DNA of 64,000 nucleotides from Carpediemonas membranifera (GCA_019828565.1 JAHDYR010000025.1:1-64000), one strand, 5' to 3'. Counted from the stretch's first letter, positions 1 through 10,720 are shown. A program made the numbers and translations. The notes: generated by a model from the letters alone, not told the origin.

Positions 1-293
1 ACTTATAGCGGTGATTTCCACACAATTCATCCAAATACTGATCAAAACATCAGAACTGCAAGTAAAATGGGTATAGATCGTTTATCCACGGAGATATCAA
101 TTGCTCCCAATCCCAGCTTGCAAGAAAAAGTTAAGGGGCTGTATTGGGGCTTGCACTGATATCTCTATATATGCCGACACAGTCACTGGGCTGTCCATCA
201 CTGAACAGCTCTAGCCCAATACAAAAACATGAGGGCTCGAAGTTTTGGCCTTCTCGGAAAAGGGTGGCGGAACGCTGCAACACTACAATGCTA

Positions 294-358
294 ATGGACA
301 GAGGGGAGGAAGTGGTCCACTGGTATGTCCTATGGGTCGCTTCTTCCCCTCTGTCCAT
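294..358. repeat. Hairpin repeat HP1, copy 1
   Basis: Imperfect inverted repeat with about 26-nt arms around a short loop (ATGGACAGAGGGG at one end, its complement at the other). Related hairpins lie at 9836-9897 and 50787-50848, each followed by a run of T or A and a 'gccggatttgacaca' segment. No reading frame is conserved, so it looks like a foldback repeat. Confidence 0.75.
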
Positions 359-617
359 TTTTTACACGATATCGATTTGCCGGATTTGACACATGTTGTG
401 CGATCTTTAACTCCTCGCGTCCAACCACCTCTCCCAAACGATCTGCAAGATCGACCAGCCCCTGGATCACTTGGGCCTGCCTCCGTGCCCGGCCTGTTGC
501 GATCAATGATGGTGATTACTTGCAACGAACGCGATCACCGGAAATTACCTTACCTTACCTTACCTGCAGGTACCATGGGTGTTCGTTTTCGTCTCCAAAC
601 GCCATGGTGTAAGAGCA

Positions 618-627
618 TAAAGTGCAT
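618..627 (-). repeat. Junction 10-mer, variant (TAAAGTGCAT)
   Basis: One mismatch from the TAAAGTGCAC junction seen 11 times elsewhere, with the usual CA before it. No gene start is evident beside it, so this may be a degenerate remnant. Confidence 0.4.
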
Positions 628-681
628 TTTCTGTTTACTGTGCCGTTGGGGATTGATGGCGCTGGCGTAGGGGTGCTCTGT

Positions 682-783
682 GGGCGCCAGGGATGACGGC
701 GCCAGGATGAGGGAGCCAAGATGAGGGCGCCAGGATGAGGCGCCAGGGATGACGGCGCCAGGATGAGGGCGCCAGGGATGAGG
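682..783. repeat. GGCGCCAGG minisatellite, copy 1
   Basis: Tandem 13-15 bp units of GGCGCCAGG(G)ATGA with small variations. Each array of this family (also 11133-11249 and, inverted, 49537-49629) is followed directly by a CCCCGAAAACGCC foldback. Confidence 0.85.
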
Positions 784-793
784 AGTACAGTAT

Positions 794-884
794 CGAACCC
801 CGAAAACGCCATAATACCAACACCAATGAGCTTCATCAACGAAGATGCGCTCACTGGTGCCGGTTATGGCGTTTTCGGGGTTCG
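794..884. repeat. Foldback element FB1, copy 1
   Basis: Long inverted repeat: arms of about 36 bp start with CGAACCCCGAAAACGCC and surround a loop near 832-848. Copies at 11262-11350 and 49438-49526 keep the stem with compensating-looking changes. About 120 bp after it follow sequences also shared with those copies. Nothing suggests coding. Confidence 0.8.
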
Positions 885-1588
885 TCGATCATTCTGCTCC
901 CAAATCTGCACCTGTATTTTCGTGAGCATGCCCGGGAGCTATGCCTGACGAGTGGTGCCACAGGGACTAAGCTCCGCTGCTCAGCCTCTGCCAGGCGACA
1001 CTCGTCTCAATCATCTCAGCGACGTTGGCACCGTTGACTGACGAAGCTTGCATTGCACGCGTGGAGTCAACGGACATAGTGGGCTGCTCAGCGGTCTGAA
1101 CAGTGGGGTGGGGGTGGGGACGGCAGGATTGCGGCGCGGCTGGCACACCCGGAAGGCTCTTTGGGAGCTGTCGAGCTTGGAATTTCGCAAATGATCAATT
1201 TCAGCGTCAGTGAGGGTTACAAGCTGGCTGAGTCCGGCTATCAATGCGGCACGCCCTGTATCTGTCGCGTGAATTCCTTGGTAGATGCCCTTCGTGTTAG
1301 AGGAGAGTTTGCGGCCAGCAAGGTTCTCGATAGCCTTGGGTACTGACCTCATGAAGTCCTACTTGCGCGGCATGCGCTCTAGAATAGTTTTTGGGAGGAT
1401 TGCAAGGATTGCATCCGCGATGGAGCGACAATCGCATTTCGTGCTTCTCTCTTCCCAACGATAGCATGTTGCGATGATTGTGTGCACAATATCACGCACA
1501 GTATCTCTTGAAAGCCGCTCCTGGTCTTCTACCATACTGCCCCCCTTTTGTGGGGTGTAAAAAAACTGAGTGCAGTTTTAAGTTGGAA

Positions 1589-1804
1589 ATGGAATCCTAC
1601 AGGTATAGAGACTATTACGAAGAGATAGGAACCGTTATAGCTGCAATTGATGCAATATTAGCACATCCAGGACTGTGGGCGGTAGCAGAGCGTGTTGGAA
1701 TGGATAGATTAGCAAGAGCGAAGGACTTACTCAATATAGAGCAAGAAAGGGCCAAATGCGGGATTCCGCCATCAAGTTCAGAAGAGTACAGTGATTCACA
1801 GTAA
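1589..1804 (+). CDS. Small hypothetical protein, 71 aa
   Basis: I do not recognise this protein. It is a charged, mostly helical-looking 71-residue frame, starting at the ATG after an A/T-rich stretch. The upstream in-frame extension lacks the same composition, so I chose this start. The C-terminus is Ser/Glu rich (SSSEEYSDSQ). Composition is more A-rich than nearby repeats, and the frame does not overlap any repeat I can see. There is no second copy in the window to test conservation, and no clear promoter or splice signal decides the matter. It could be an exon of a longer gene or a chance frame. Confidence 0.3.
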   Translation: MESYRYRDYYEEIGTVIAAIDAILAHPGLWAVAERVGMDRLARAKDLLNIEQERAKCGIPPSSSEEYSDSQ

Positions 1805-1891
1805 ACCGTAGCGATCTATTGAGTTATATTCAGTTCTGGCCATGTTCGGCTTTTTCCGGAATGTCAAAAATTTGACACGTCCATTTTCTCC

Positions 1892-1992
1892 AAATTGCTG
1901 ATTGCCAACGCTAGACCAGACATGCCAGGCTGTAGTACACGTGCTATACTACAACGTGGTGGTTCTGGTTTGCCGTTGGCAATCAGCAATTT
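1892..1992. repeat. Foldback element with 19-bp perfect arms
   Basis: AAATTGCTGATTGCCAACG at 1892-1910 is repeated inverted at 1974-1992. The 63-nt interior has its own short inverted repeat (GTAGTA/TACTAC). It resembles a small MITE or foldback; no copy is seen elsewhere in the window. Confidence 0.75.
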
Positions 1993-2317
1993 CGAGAACA
2001 GACAAACTTCTTTTGCGATTTTTGCAACTTCTGGAGCATATATCATTTGGTACAGACCCAGCCACGCAATAAAAACGCATAGCGTGGCTTACCATGGTCG
2101 GAACTATCCTAAAAAAGTTTGCGGTAAATATTGAGTAAATATTTAATATAGATCTCGAGATTTAACGTCCCTTAGGTAGCCCTTGGATGCAAACATCCGC
2201 CCAGTAAATTTCGCTGTACAGCTCTAGCCCAAGACAAAAATATGAGGGCTCGAAGTTTTGGCCTTCTCAGAAAAAGGTGGCAGCATACTGCTACTTTTCT
2301 TTGCTTGAGTAGCTGTA

Positions 2318-3679
2318 TTACACCCCCTCCAGACAGCATGACTCCTTCCACTCTGGTTCTCTGCCTCTACTTACCTTCGCGTACTGCTTAAGCAGGATTT
2401 CACTGATCGTGGCCTTGTCCGTGGTGATCATTCCGTCCTTGAGCAGGCTGCCAGGCATCCCTTTGTACTGGTTGTCGCACCACCATCTTCTGACTGCAGC
2501 CTCTACCATTGATCTCGATGCTTTATATCCCTCTCTTGTGCTCTTGCTGAGGTCGGCTATCCACTCTTCTCTGCGTTTGTCCCAGTACTTCTTCAGTTCG
2601 CTGTTCATTAGTCTCGTCCTCACCTTGTTGCCTGCTTCTGACCATTCTGTTTCATGGAGGTCGGCCCATGCGCTGTCTTGTACTATCTGCTCTCGTGGTT
2701 TGGCTCTCTTCTCCCCGGCTGGTTCCCCCAGGCAGGCTCTGATTGTCTCCTCCCACTGATCTATCGATCCGTTTCTGTCTAGCTCCTTGATTGTTGTGTG
2801 GCCCTCCCTCTCTTTCATATTCCATGTGTGCACTCCTGGCATTTCCAGGCCACTGTCATCGTCTCTGTTGGCTCTGTATCGGGGTTCTTCCCAGGCAAGC
2901 TTGACCCCTTCGTGGGCCGACCCCCATACTCCCAGCACTGTCGAGCTGACCACTTGAATCTCTGCTTTCCTGATTCCCTCTGAGACCATTGCGAAGTCCG
3001 GTGTGGTGTTGCCACTGGATAATGTGCCCCTCTCTGGTATGATTGCTCTGAGTTTGTGTTTGTCCATAACATCCTTCCACCTGGTGGTTCCGTGTGCCGG
3101 CCCTGGGGCCATGTTCCAGTCCCCAATGATGATTGCTTCCATGTCCCCTTTCATGTCCAGTATCTCTTGGATGTTGTCTCTGAACTGATCTTTCACTGTC
3201 TTCCCTTTATCTGAAGTGGGTGCATACACTGTGATTACCATGATGTCTCTGCTCGTCCTCATAATACTCGCCTGCACTCTTCCTGACAGGCTGTCAGTGA
3301 TGCCGACATCCCATGTTGCTCTGGCATGCGGGCTTACGATTGTGCCGATGCCTTCTCTGGTCCCGTGCCACTTGGGTGTAGGGGGGTCGTCACCTGTGAT
3401 TCCCAGTTGTCTGTTCACGCGATGCTGGCACCTGGTCTCTCTTTTCCGCTTTTCGTTCGTTGTTGCTAGTGTTTCCTCTGTTTCTCTGCCTGCTAAAGCG
3501 TACTGGAAGTCTATGAAGTTGTGGACTCTTGTGTTTGCTGTTCTCCATGTCTCTTGCATGCAGACTGCTTCAATGTCTCTGAATTTGGTTTGTATTGCTG
3601 TTGCTATTGATGCCGTGAAGTCCTTTCCTCGTCCTATGTGCCCCTGAGTGTTCAGGCTTAAGATCTTGAACGTTTCCAT
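2318..3679 (-). CDS. LINE ORF2 fragment: apurinic-like endonuclease domain
   Basis: The 453-residue frame begins at METFKILSLNTQGH and carries an APE-type endonuclease that nicks target DNA for target-primed reverse transcription. Visible active-site motifs in order: LNTQGH (Asn), QETW (Glu), VYAP, GDWN (Asp/Asn), TPDFAMVS (Asp) and GSAH (His). After about residue 270 comes the linker that precedes the reverse transcriptase in the related LINE at 51129-59659. The frame ends in that linker, and no reverse transcriptase follows downstream. The endonuclease motifs are intact, yet the element could not move on its own. The start is the ATG directly after the conserved inter-ORF spacer. Confidence 0.85.
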   Translation of the reverse strand: METFKILSLNTQGHIGRGKDFTASIATAIQTKFRDIEAVCMQETWRTANTRVHNFIDFQYALAGRETEETLATTNEKRKRETRCQHRVNRQLGITGDDPPTPKWHGTREGIGTIVSPHARATWDVGITDSLSGRVQASIMRTSRDIMVITVYAPTSDKGKTVKDQFRDNIQEILDMKGDMEAIIIGDWNMAPGPAHGTTRWKDVMDKHKLRAIIPERGTLSSGNTTPDFAMVSEGIRKAEIQVVSSTVLGVWGSAHEGVKLAWEEPRYRANRDDDSGLEMPGVHTWNMKEREGHTTIKELDRNGSIDQWEETIRACLGEPAGEKRAKPREQIVQDSAWADLHETEWSEAGNKVRTRLMNSELKKYWDKRREEWIADLSKSTREGYKASRSMVEAAVRRWWCDNQYKGMPGSLLKDGMITTDKATISEILLKQYAKVSRGREPEWKESCCLEGV

Positions 3680-4012
3680 GTTGTACTCTGCTCTGATCCT
3701 TATCCTGCGAATTCTGAGAATTTCTGCAGGGGCTAAGGGTTCACTGTGTCACTGTCCCGTCAAGGGGCCTCGATGCCGGTCTTGGTAACCCTTGGCGGGC
3801 CAGCATCCGTGCTTCTTGGTGACCGATTCGCCCTCGGGCATGGATACTTAGGAGGGGGCGCAGTGGCGTGACCCCCCCTTTGGCTGCCGCCTGCAACCTA
3901 CTGGCAGTGCCCGTGGGCTAATGCCAGGCCCTGGGTGGGAGCCAGGGTTATATAAAGAAAGAAAGTCTGATACACTAGTTTCTGAAAGAATACTGCTTTA
4001 TCTCTGATCCAC
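3680..4012 (-). other. LINE-A inter-ORF spacer, noncoding and structured
   Basis: This stretch separates ORF1 from ORF2. It is clearly related to 55356-55676 in the other LINE: both contain GATACTTAGGAGGGGGCGC, a run of C/G that can pair, and a CCCTGGGTGGGAGCCAGGG hairpin. No long frame crosses it. Retention of structure next to the ORF2 start suggests a role in ORF2 translation, which is inference. Confidence 0.6.
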
Positions 4013-5998
4013 TTACTCCTCCGAGACCTCACTTTCACTGGCATCATCATACGGTTCAGGGTCGCGGGCCTGACCACCTTGCATGTTGGCCATGAAGGAC
4101 ATGAACTGTGTCATCATCTCCATGGGGTCCATCTGTCTGGTGGTCCTGGTTCTCCTGCTCTTGTTCCTGCGACGGGGCACTACCGCGGCGTCTCTGTTCT
4201 TGACCATCTCAATCGGTGGTCTGACAAGGGGGTCGGGTTCAGTGCCTGCCAGGTCTGCGGGTCTCTGCCGGGCGGCCTTGAGGGCTGAGATTTCTCGCTG
4301 TGCCTCTGCCAGTTGAAGTAGGAGCCTCTGTTTCTCGAGCGTCCTGCTGGTCCGGTAGTCTGCTTCTTACCGTCCCAGCGGTGTCGTCACTGTGTCTGCT
4401 CCTCTTTCCTGACTCGGATAGGTCGTCTCTGCCTTGGCTGCCTCGCTTGCCGGCTGCTGAGGAGTGGTTGCCTCTGCGGTTGTCTCTGGTTGTTCCAAGA
4501 TGTTCTCTAAGCCACTCGTTTCTCTCCCGCTGGCGCCTCTCTGCCTCTTCGAAGTCGGGTCTGATCCGGAGACCGCCCTGTTCTGCTCTGTTGGCCCTGG
4601 CTTCCAGACGTTCGAGCTCCGTGTCGCGTTCATAGATTTCAGGACGTCTGATTTCTCTGTCGATGAGGCGCCCAGCCTCTCTGTCGTCAGGGTGTCTGAT
4701 GTCTCTTTCGGTGGGTTGGTCAGCTTCTCTGGCGATGGGGCGTCTGACCTCATAGTCAGCCGGACGTCTGGCCTCTCTGTCAACTTGGTGACCCACCTCT
4801 CTGTCGTGGTGTCTCTCATCTCTGATGTCCGGGCGCCTGATCTCTTTGTGGTCACGGCGCTCGTCCTCGCGGCGTCTGTCCACCCGGGTTGCCGGGTCCA
4901 GGATGTCTCTGAAGTTCCTGCCTACCACTTGGTGCTCGACTTCGCCGACTGCCATCTGGAGGTGAGTGTCTCTGTACGTGACCCTGAAGGGCATCTCGTC
5001 CTTGCCGTCCACGTCGGGTTTGTATCCGCTGGGTGGGATGCCCCCCATTCTGACTCTGGCCTCTTCCGGGATCACTGTGGTGACCATGCGTCGGCCTTCC
5101 CAGCGCATGCGCTTCAGGATAGACCCCGCGTCTCTGGTTCTGATCATTCCCCAGTCTCTGGGGATGAATGCGACTCTGATGGAGGCTCTGGCGTTCGGGG
5201 GGCTTTGACATTGGCTATGCGCCCTTCAAACTCTCTGAGTGCCTCTGCTAGCTCTTCGCATCCCCAGGTCTCTTGCCGGGCGATGCGCTCTCTGCTGGGC
5301 CACCAGTTGACGAGCTGTGACAGTGTGACCATGTTCTCTTCGTTGTGCGCTCCAAGGCCGGCTCGGCCCTGGACCGCTCTGAGTTGCTCTGGGTTGTCTA
5401 GCTCCTCTTCCAGTGTCCAGATAGGGTTCCTAGTGACTCTGTTGTCTCTGTCAGTGAAGGCGTCAGGGGATAGGAGCAGGCCCTTCATCCCCATCGCTAC
5501 CTCTGCAAATCCGAAGCCAATGCCGAACCTGTGTTCTCTGTCTGGCACTACAAGGAACCTGTTGCCCTGGTGCCCGTCTCTGATCTCTCTGAACGCTGGG
5601 TGGGGGCCAAACTCCTGGAACGCTGTGTGCCTCGGCTGGAACCCCCAGCCCTGCTATGATGTCACTGCTTTCTCTGGCTGCTCTGACCTCTTCCTCAATG
5701 GCTGGCTGCAGCAGTCTGAGGGCGTCCTCTAACTCACCGATGCCGTTGGTGCCTCTGAATAGTGCTAGAACTCTGATTGCGAACAGTGTGCTGTCCGCCA
5801 GTGCGCAGTGATAGCACCCCGCCGTGTGGCTGTGGTAGGGGCATACTCTCTTGGGTGCTTCCCGTGATTGCCACCGGCTGGTCCACAGGTCTAGCCACTC
5901 CATGCTCTGCGCGTTGTTGTAATTGACTCTGAATCTCTGTTCGAGGTCGGGTCTAGCCCTGACCAGCAGCGTTGGCAGCTCGTTCTCGTCCACTAGTC
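4013..5998 (-). pseudogene. LINE-A ORF1 (gag-like), 5' truncated and frame-broken
   Basis: Read on the minus strand from the junction at 5998. The first part carries a C-x2-H-x5-C-x2-C cluster (CPYHSHTAGCYHCALAD), then a G/W-rich segment (GIGFGF; WWPSRE), then charged repeats built on R-R-P/D-R-E, and a basic stretch RRRNKSRRTRTTR before an acidic end. The LINE at 51129-59659 has the same order. Frames change near 5463-5548, 5144-5200 and about 4367; the change near 5195 lies in a run of six G. The N-terminal exonuclease-like part seen in the other LINE is missing. Role by analogy: RNA-binding ORF1 protein of the retrotransposition particle. Confidence 0.75.
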
Positions 5999-6075
5999 CA
6001 TACTGTCAATTCCTTGACTTCAAGTCAAGTTTTTGTGACTTAAAGTCAAGGCCAAAACTTGACTTTAAGTCAAGA
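5999..6075. repeat. CATACTGTC palindrome element, copy 1
   Basis: Starts CATACTGTC and is followed by nested palindromes of TTGACTTNAAGTCAA type. Other copies: 9592-9666, 18634-18711 (inverted) and 51020-51092 (inverted). In each case one edge cuts directly into a coding sequence. A TA followed by CTGTC fits a small Tc1/mariner-type nonautonomous element, but no intact two-ended copy shows this. Confidence 0.65.
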
Positions 6076-6255
6076 CGTTTGAATTAATCAGAGGAACCAG
6101 GCTCTGTCAGTAAATAAGAATGGTATGGCTGGGTAGCAGTACTAGTTCTCTATTCACTGCATTGATGGCTAACTGTGGGCTAAGCTGTGACCTGAGTATG
6201 GGTGACTTCTTCTTGACGACGAGAGCCATTTTTTTCAAGTTCGACCACTTTGGCT

Positions 6256-6336
6256 CTGTCCCCTTCGCAGTTTTTTGCAGGATCTGATCTACACCAGTAG
6301 TGCTTGTGATCCAACAAAAATCTGCGAAGGGGACAG
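6256..6336. repeat. Hairpin with 29-bp arms
   Basis: CTGTCCCCTTCGCAG and its complement CTGCGAAGGGGACAG form the ends of near-perfect arms with a loop around 6285-6307. The same hairpin, inverted, sits at 18374-18455 as part of the large inverted repeat. Confidence 0.75.
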
Positions 6337-7745
6337 AACAGATCTCGAGATTTTTAGCAAAAGACTCGGGCCGAGTCGAGTGGCGTTATTGATGAGCGCA
6401 CAGCTCAGGGAATTTTTCAACGCTGCAACTAAAAACCAAGAGGCCGAGTAAACACAAGGAGTACTACACGATGATGCCCAGACCGTCGTGTAAGGAGAAC
6501 ATTCTTGGGCGGTCAACGCGAAGAAAAAGTTAAAGTTATTGGAATTAAAAAAAGACGGCAATGTACTCGCCCTTGGCTGAAACCTCAGGCATAATGGTTT
6601 CAGGTGTGAACTCTTCCAATTGGGGGAGTTATTGTTATTGTTCAGTTTAAGGTCACGCCGCCTGCATGAAAAAAAATGGTAATGACGGAAGCAATGTCGG
6701 AGATATCCAGAAATGACTGTGATAGAGCTCATAGCAAGACAGCATACGAGATATTTGCCCATCTGAGCATGCTTTCGCTCATTCTAGATGGCATAAGCCT
6801 CTTTTCCCACAACTAATCAATATCAAGTCGGTTTTTACTCAGTATCGCTCGCTCAGACATCTGAAACGTCCCCATTGGCAATATAACCCTGCTGGAACAG
6901 TGAAGTGGCGAGCATAGAGTTCTATTGATGACGAAAGGTTGCGACCGGCAAGCGCCTGGTTCATACGGCCATTTGGGGCGGCGCGAGAGCCAATCTCGTT
7001 AATGAAAGGTAGGATGATGCGCGTATGAGTGTTTGTAGGGTCAATAACGACCTTAATAACGAGTTAGGACGTGTGGCAGGGCCGTGCGCTGCCGGAATAC
7101 ACAGGGCAGATTCGCCCCGTTGATTCCAGAAGCTCGCCGCTCTTCCACGCACGATAGTCAATGCAGGGATAGATACACATCTGGACCTCTTTTATACAGC
7201 CAACCAGGCTCCGCATAAACTGCGCATTTCAGATGACGCCCGATGAAGAAAACACACGAGCGACGCCGGTATCGCCGGCGAAACGTATAGCATTAACGAT
7301 TGAAGGGAGAATTGGAGCTAGACGTTGTTTATGGGATTCAACGAGCGCACTTCATTGATTCTCGCATTGATGGTGAATTAGAGCAGATGAAGCGCTGCAC
7401 GGCAAGGATCAAGACATTTTGTTCATACTACATAGCAAATTACAACGAGTTTTCGATGTGAATAGATCTGTAAATAGAGAGAAACCTGTAGCAGCCGATA
7501 AACACTGTCAGTCAACAGCCCAACCGAAGACACGCCAAAACACAAGCACAAGTCAGTTTTACTCAGTTTGATTCCCGCAATTGCAGAGTAGTTCTCATGG
7601 CAGTCTTTGCAGAGATTGCAGAGATGATGGGGTGGAGACACTCGATATTTGCATTTGTAGATGAGTTGGAGATAAATGTAGTCACTGACGCTAATCACCT
7701 TTTTGCAATGACACGGATGACGGAGTTCGTCATTCAATCTCGTTG
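6337..7745. other. Spacer without a supportable gene; small OTU-gene fragment
   Basis: No reading frame here shows convincing protein features. The stretch is duplicated inverted at 16960-18373. Near 7665-7735 lies a short diverged copy of the OTU 3' coding end (compare 8186-8265), directly beside the GTGCAC junction at 7753. I read it as an internally deleted OTU cassette. The rest holds nothing I can identify. Confidence 0.5.
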
Positions 7746-8003
7746 CGAGCCATAAAGTGCACCAATAGTGGCTCAGTCATCAATCAGTGCCAATGAGCTA
7801 TAGAGCTTTATTGAGGATATAAGCTTGTATAATAACACATCAATAGCGTCTGACGGCCGCTATGGCCCATGATACTCAATAACAACATCAAACGAGTCAA
7901 AGGAACCACGAAACCACACAAGGAACGAGCTAGAAGAAACGATATGAACTTTAATTGCATAAACAACATCAATACTGCCACCAGCTGTCCAGTCAGCGCC
8001 CCA
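7746..8003 (-). repeat. Tail-1 downstream module, copy 1, with junction 7753-7762
   Basis: Shared downstream segment seen four times (also 11986-12233, 16716-16958 and, inverted, 48864-49113). It carries an AATAAAG poly(A)-like signal and ends in the junction GTGCACTTTATGG. Here it follows the broken OTU copy on the minus strand. Confidence 0.8.
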
Positions 8004-8055
8004 AAGCCAACAGCACCACGGCAGCACCACGACGCCACCGCAATTCATTCATTTA

Positions 8056-9591
8056 CTACTGACTCATTCCACAAAAATAACAGTCATCCTCTGTGTTCTG
8101 TTGGGCAGACAGGTGCGATTCTGCCTTCCTCAGCTCAACAGGTGTTGCATGGTACACTTCCGCGTGTGCTGTGACGTCAGTTGGCGTGCCGGAGATATAA
8201 ATGTAGTCATTGACGCCAATCACGTTTGCAATGACACGGATGACGGACATGCTCGCATTAGTGTTTGTCAGGGTGATGTTACCCTTGTCTCTACCCTGGA
8301 AGAAGACGATTGTGCCGTCCTGGATGGATGCAATGGGCACGTTGTGAATCTGTGACCAGACCTGAATTGCGGTGTCCCGGCAGTATGGAAGACTGTCGTT
8401 CTTGCCACCCTTGCCTGTTGAACTGGCATGGCTGTAAAAGAGCTGATAGTCTGCCGGAAGTAGGTCGCGCTTCTGCATAATCCCTGCAGCAGCTTGAAGC
8501 TGCTCACGCCAATCTGTTGTCGGTACGTCACGCTCGTTAGACACATGCCTGAGGCAGTGGCCAACACAGTCACCATCGCCTGGGGGTTGTACGGCTTGAA
8601 CTTCGACCGGAGGTGACGTGTGAACTCGTCCAGGCAGTCCTCTCTCTCCTCGGTCTGGACATCCTTGTCATCTGTCGGGGTACGGTCGTCACCTTCGTTC
8701 ATCTCAGTTCCAGTCTCGCAGGTCACAGGTCTGGCCTTCTCGGGCTCAGTCTGGATACAGGCGTCGCATTTGGTCACGTCCTCCTCATCTGACTCACCCT
8801 TCTTCTCAACAGTCACCTCCTCCTCTATCTCCTCCTCCTCTGACTCCTCCTCCGAGTCCTCTGGCCTGGCCTTCTCGGGCGTGATGATGAGGGCCTTGCG
8901 CTTCACAGACATGGCTGCCTGCGCCTCGTCCGTATCGCGTCGGGGACAGGAAGTCCTGGAGACTGTGCCAGACTGTGGCGGGATGGGGCTGCATGGGAGT
9001 GATGCATCCATGGACTTGTCAGCGTCATAGGCTGCCTCTCGCTCAGCCTGCTGCTGCAGAAGGCGTCGATGCAGCGTGATGACTTCCTCACTCTTTGCCG
9101 TCAAGCTCTTCCTCAACTGCTTGACTCTCTTCTTGTATCCTCGAACAATTTTGTGATAGTAATCGATGATAGCGCCAGTACCTGGGGGGAGCAGGGGCGT
9201 ACCTTCTCCCGCGGGGGTCTCCAACCATTCCAGGGCGATGATGTACTCTTCGAAGTGCGAGCGGCAGGAGTGCTTCATGTAAGCAAGGTCTGCCTCCTTG
9301 CTGCGCACCCTGGCAACCATTGCTGTGACATGGTCGCGCACAAGCGCGTTGGTGGATGTCGCGTTGCGCCACGCCCGAACCTTGACACTCAGCGCCTCTT
9401 TTTCGATACGCGCGCCCTCATTCTCCTTGGCATACTCAGCCCTCTTGGAGTTCTTGAAGGCTGTGACAGCGGCCGACTCAAACGCCTTCATCTCCTTCTC
9501 CGTGAAGGTTGCCTCGATGATCTCGTTCGAGGTCTTATCCTGCACCTGCTGAGACAGCAATGCCTCGAGTTCTGCCTTCTTCTCGCCCTGA
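8056..9591 (-). pseudogene. OTU gene 1, second copy: exon 1 missing, frame break
   Basis: Body of the gene at 14888-16647, inverted. It starts within exon 2, immediately at a CATACTGTC element, so promoter, exon 1 and intron are lost. The frame is open through the coiled coil and acidic region, then shifts at about 8576, where this copy has five C against six in the other. The downstream frame (8056-8544) then encodes the rest of the OTU domain. Both the run-length change and the missing start argue against function, though the homopolymer change could be a consensus error. Confidence 0.85.
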
Positions 9592-9666
9592 CATACTGTC
9601 AATTCCTTGACTTCAAGTCAAGTTTTTGTGACTTAAAGTCAAGGACAAAACTTGACTTTAAGTCAT
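9592..9666. repeat. CATACTGTC palindrome element, copy 2
   Basis: Same palindromes as 5999-6075. It cuts the OTU copy on its left and begins the IR-3 arm on its right, so two unrelated duplications meet at this element. Confidence 0.65.
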
Positions 9667-9943
9667 TTTGCAAGAAAAAATGAACTCGACGATGAGACGG
9701 AGCTGGATCTTCAAAGTGGTATGGTAGTACTTGGCTATACCTAAGCAATACGCATGCGCAGTATCAAACTTTAAATCCTGCTAGAAAAAAGTAACATAGG
9801 GACAAATTGGAATTGAGAGTTGAGACTCAAAAAACGGGCAGGGGGGAGGAAATGGTCCATAGGTACGACTTATGGGTCGCTTCCTCCCCTCTGCCCCTTT
9901 TTTTATCGCAAAATCGATTTGCCGGATTTGACACACGTTTGAT

Positions 9944-10252
9944 GTGATCAAAATGGATTTGATAGACATGGGTCCAGATCATCCAGTTGGCCATCCTGAA
10001 GCGCTGGGGCGGCCTGCAGACCGCAGCAATGCCTCTGCTGAATGCCCTTCATGCCTGACGGACAGGACGCGCGTTGACTCTAAAGGACTGCATGTTTCGG
10101 CATCAGAAGAAGGCGCGGAATACAGCGGAGTCATCGCCGAACCGCTCCGACCAAGTCGGTTATTAGGACATCGCGTTCAGACGGCCTCTGCAATTACCAA
10201 GTCAATAGATGGGAGTCGACCTGATCAGCACGTCATTTGGGGCCTCAGGTGA
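9944..10252 (+). CDS. Possible small conserved protein (copy 1 of 3), 102 aa
   Basis: I do not recognise this. A frame starting MDLIDMGPD (or MIKMDL) stays open at nearly the same length in three copies: here, 26821-27129 and 50432-50749 (minus). Several differences between copies are amino-acid changes (GRPAD/GRSAD, VDSKG/VDYKG), so conservation of the DNA rather than the protein is possible. It lies upstream of recombinase-like gene B or its decayed head each time. It could be a small partner protein or simply the promoter region of gene B. Confidence 0.25.
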   Translation: MIKMDLIDMGPDHPVGHPEALGRPADRSNASAECPSCLTDRTRVDSKGLHVSASEEGAEYSGVIAEPLRPSRLLGHRVQTASAITKSIDGSRPDQHVIWGLR

Positions 10253-10667
10253 CTCTATAGCTGAGTTTGGCTGGGCGCTGCTGCGGCCATGGGCCGCTAG
10301 TGCCCTTACTGGCACGTTTCTCCTCGTATAGCGGCCGTAGAGGTCTGATCTGAGCCTCGTTATAATAGTCTGCCCGAGTAGAGTCCAGCCATACCGTAAA
10401 TGTCCCCCATTCCCCCCCTCCCAGTCGCTCATACCTCCAAAATGGCCTATATTCCCTGTAGGAAGCTTAATAAGGGCCGATTTCCCATAAGTCGTGGCAT
10501 AGAGGGAAGAGACTTTGTACACAGCCTCCAGATCGTGGGTTCAATTTTCACCGGGAGCAATATGCTCTTTTTGGCAGACAACGCCGCTCCGAGCTCTATT
10601 GCGCCCAGCGGTGCCTGCAGCGGCCAGAACAGAGCTAGAATTCGGGTGATTTTTAATCTCGATCGAA

Positions 10668-10720
10668 ATGCTGCTGAAGCACGCTCTAGAGGCACTGAAG
10701 CGCTCCTCGAGGCGCCAATG
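10668..10720 (+). pseudogene. Head of recombinase-like gene B, body deleted
   Basis: The ATG and first codons (MLLKHALE) match 27545-28206, and about 730 bp of upstream sequence match too. The similarity then ends abruptly. The same decayed head, inverted, lies near 50090. The promoter region and start survive while the body is lost. Confidence 0.7.

Larger units (their letters stand above)
2318..5998 (-). mobile_element. LINE fragment (LINE-A), truncated at both ends
   Basis: Read on the minus strand: ORF1 from 5998, a noncoding spacer, then the APE half of ORF2, which stops just before the reverse transcriptase. The 5' end is cut at a CATACTGTC palindrome element (5999). Loss of the 3' half is unusual, because LINE insertions normally lose the 5' end; deletion or rearrangement after insertion is likely. 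Its ORF1 part is duplicated inverted at 18712-20304. Confidence 0.85.
4404..9591. repeat. Inverted repeat IR-1, left arm (about 5.2 kb)
   Basis: Matches 15120-20304 in reverse complement over essentially its whole length, including LINE ORF1, a CTGTC element, a hairpin, spacer, tail-1 and the OTU gene body. The arms differ by scattered substitutions and one-base homopolymer indels. The outer end stops inside LINE ORF1 at AGGAAAG; the inner end stops at TCAGGGCGAG in OTU exon 2. Confidence 0.9.

Noticed and set aside
4464-5732. 422-codon plus-strand frame
   Set aside because: Antisense of LINE-A ORF1, whose charged repeats leave the other strand open.
6001-6075. Regular TTGACTT/AAGTCAA units as a CRISPR-like array
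   Set aside because: The units are overlapping palindromes without unique spacers, in a eukaryotic setting with no cas genes.
6289-6762. 157-codon minus-strand frame
   Set aside because: Asn/Ser-rich low-complexity content, broken in the inverted copy, and it overlaps a hairpin.
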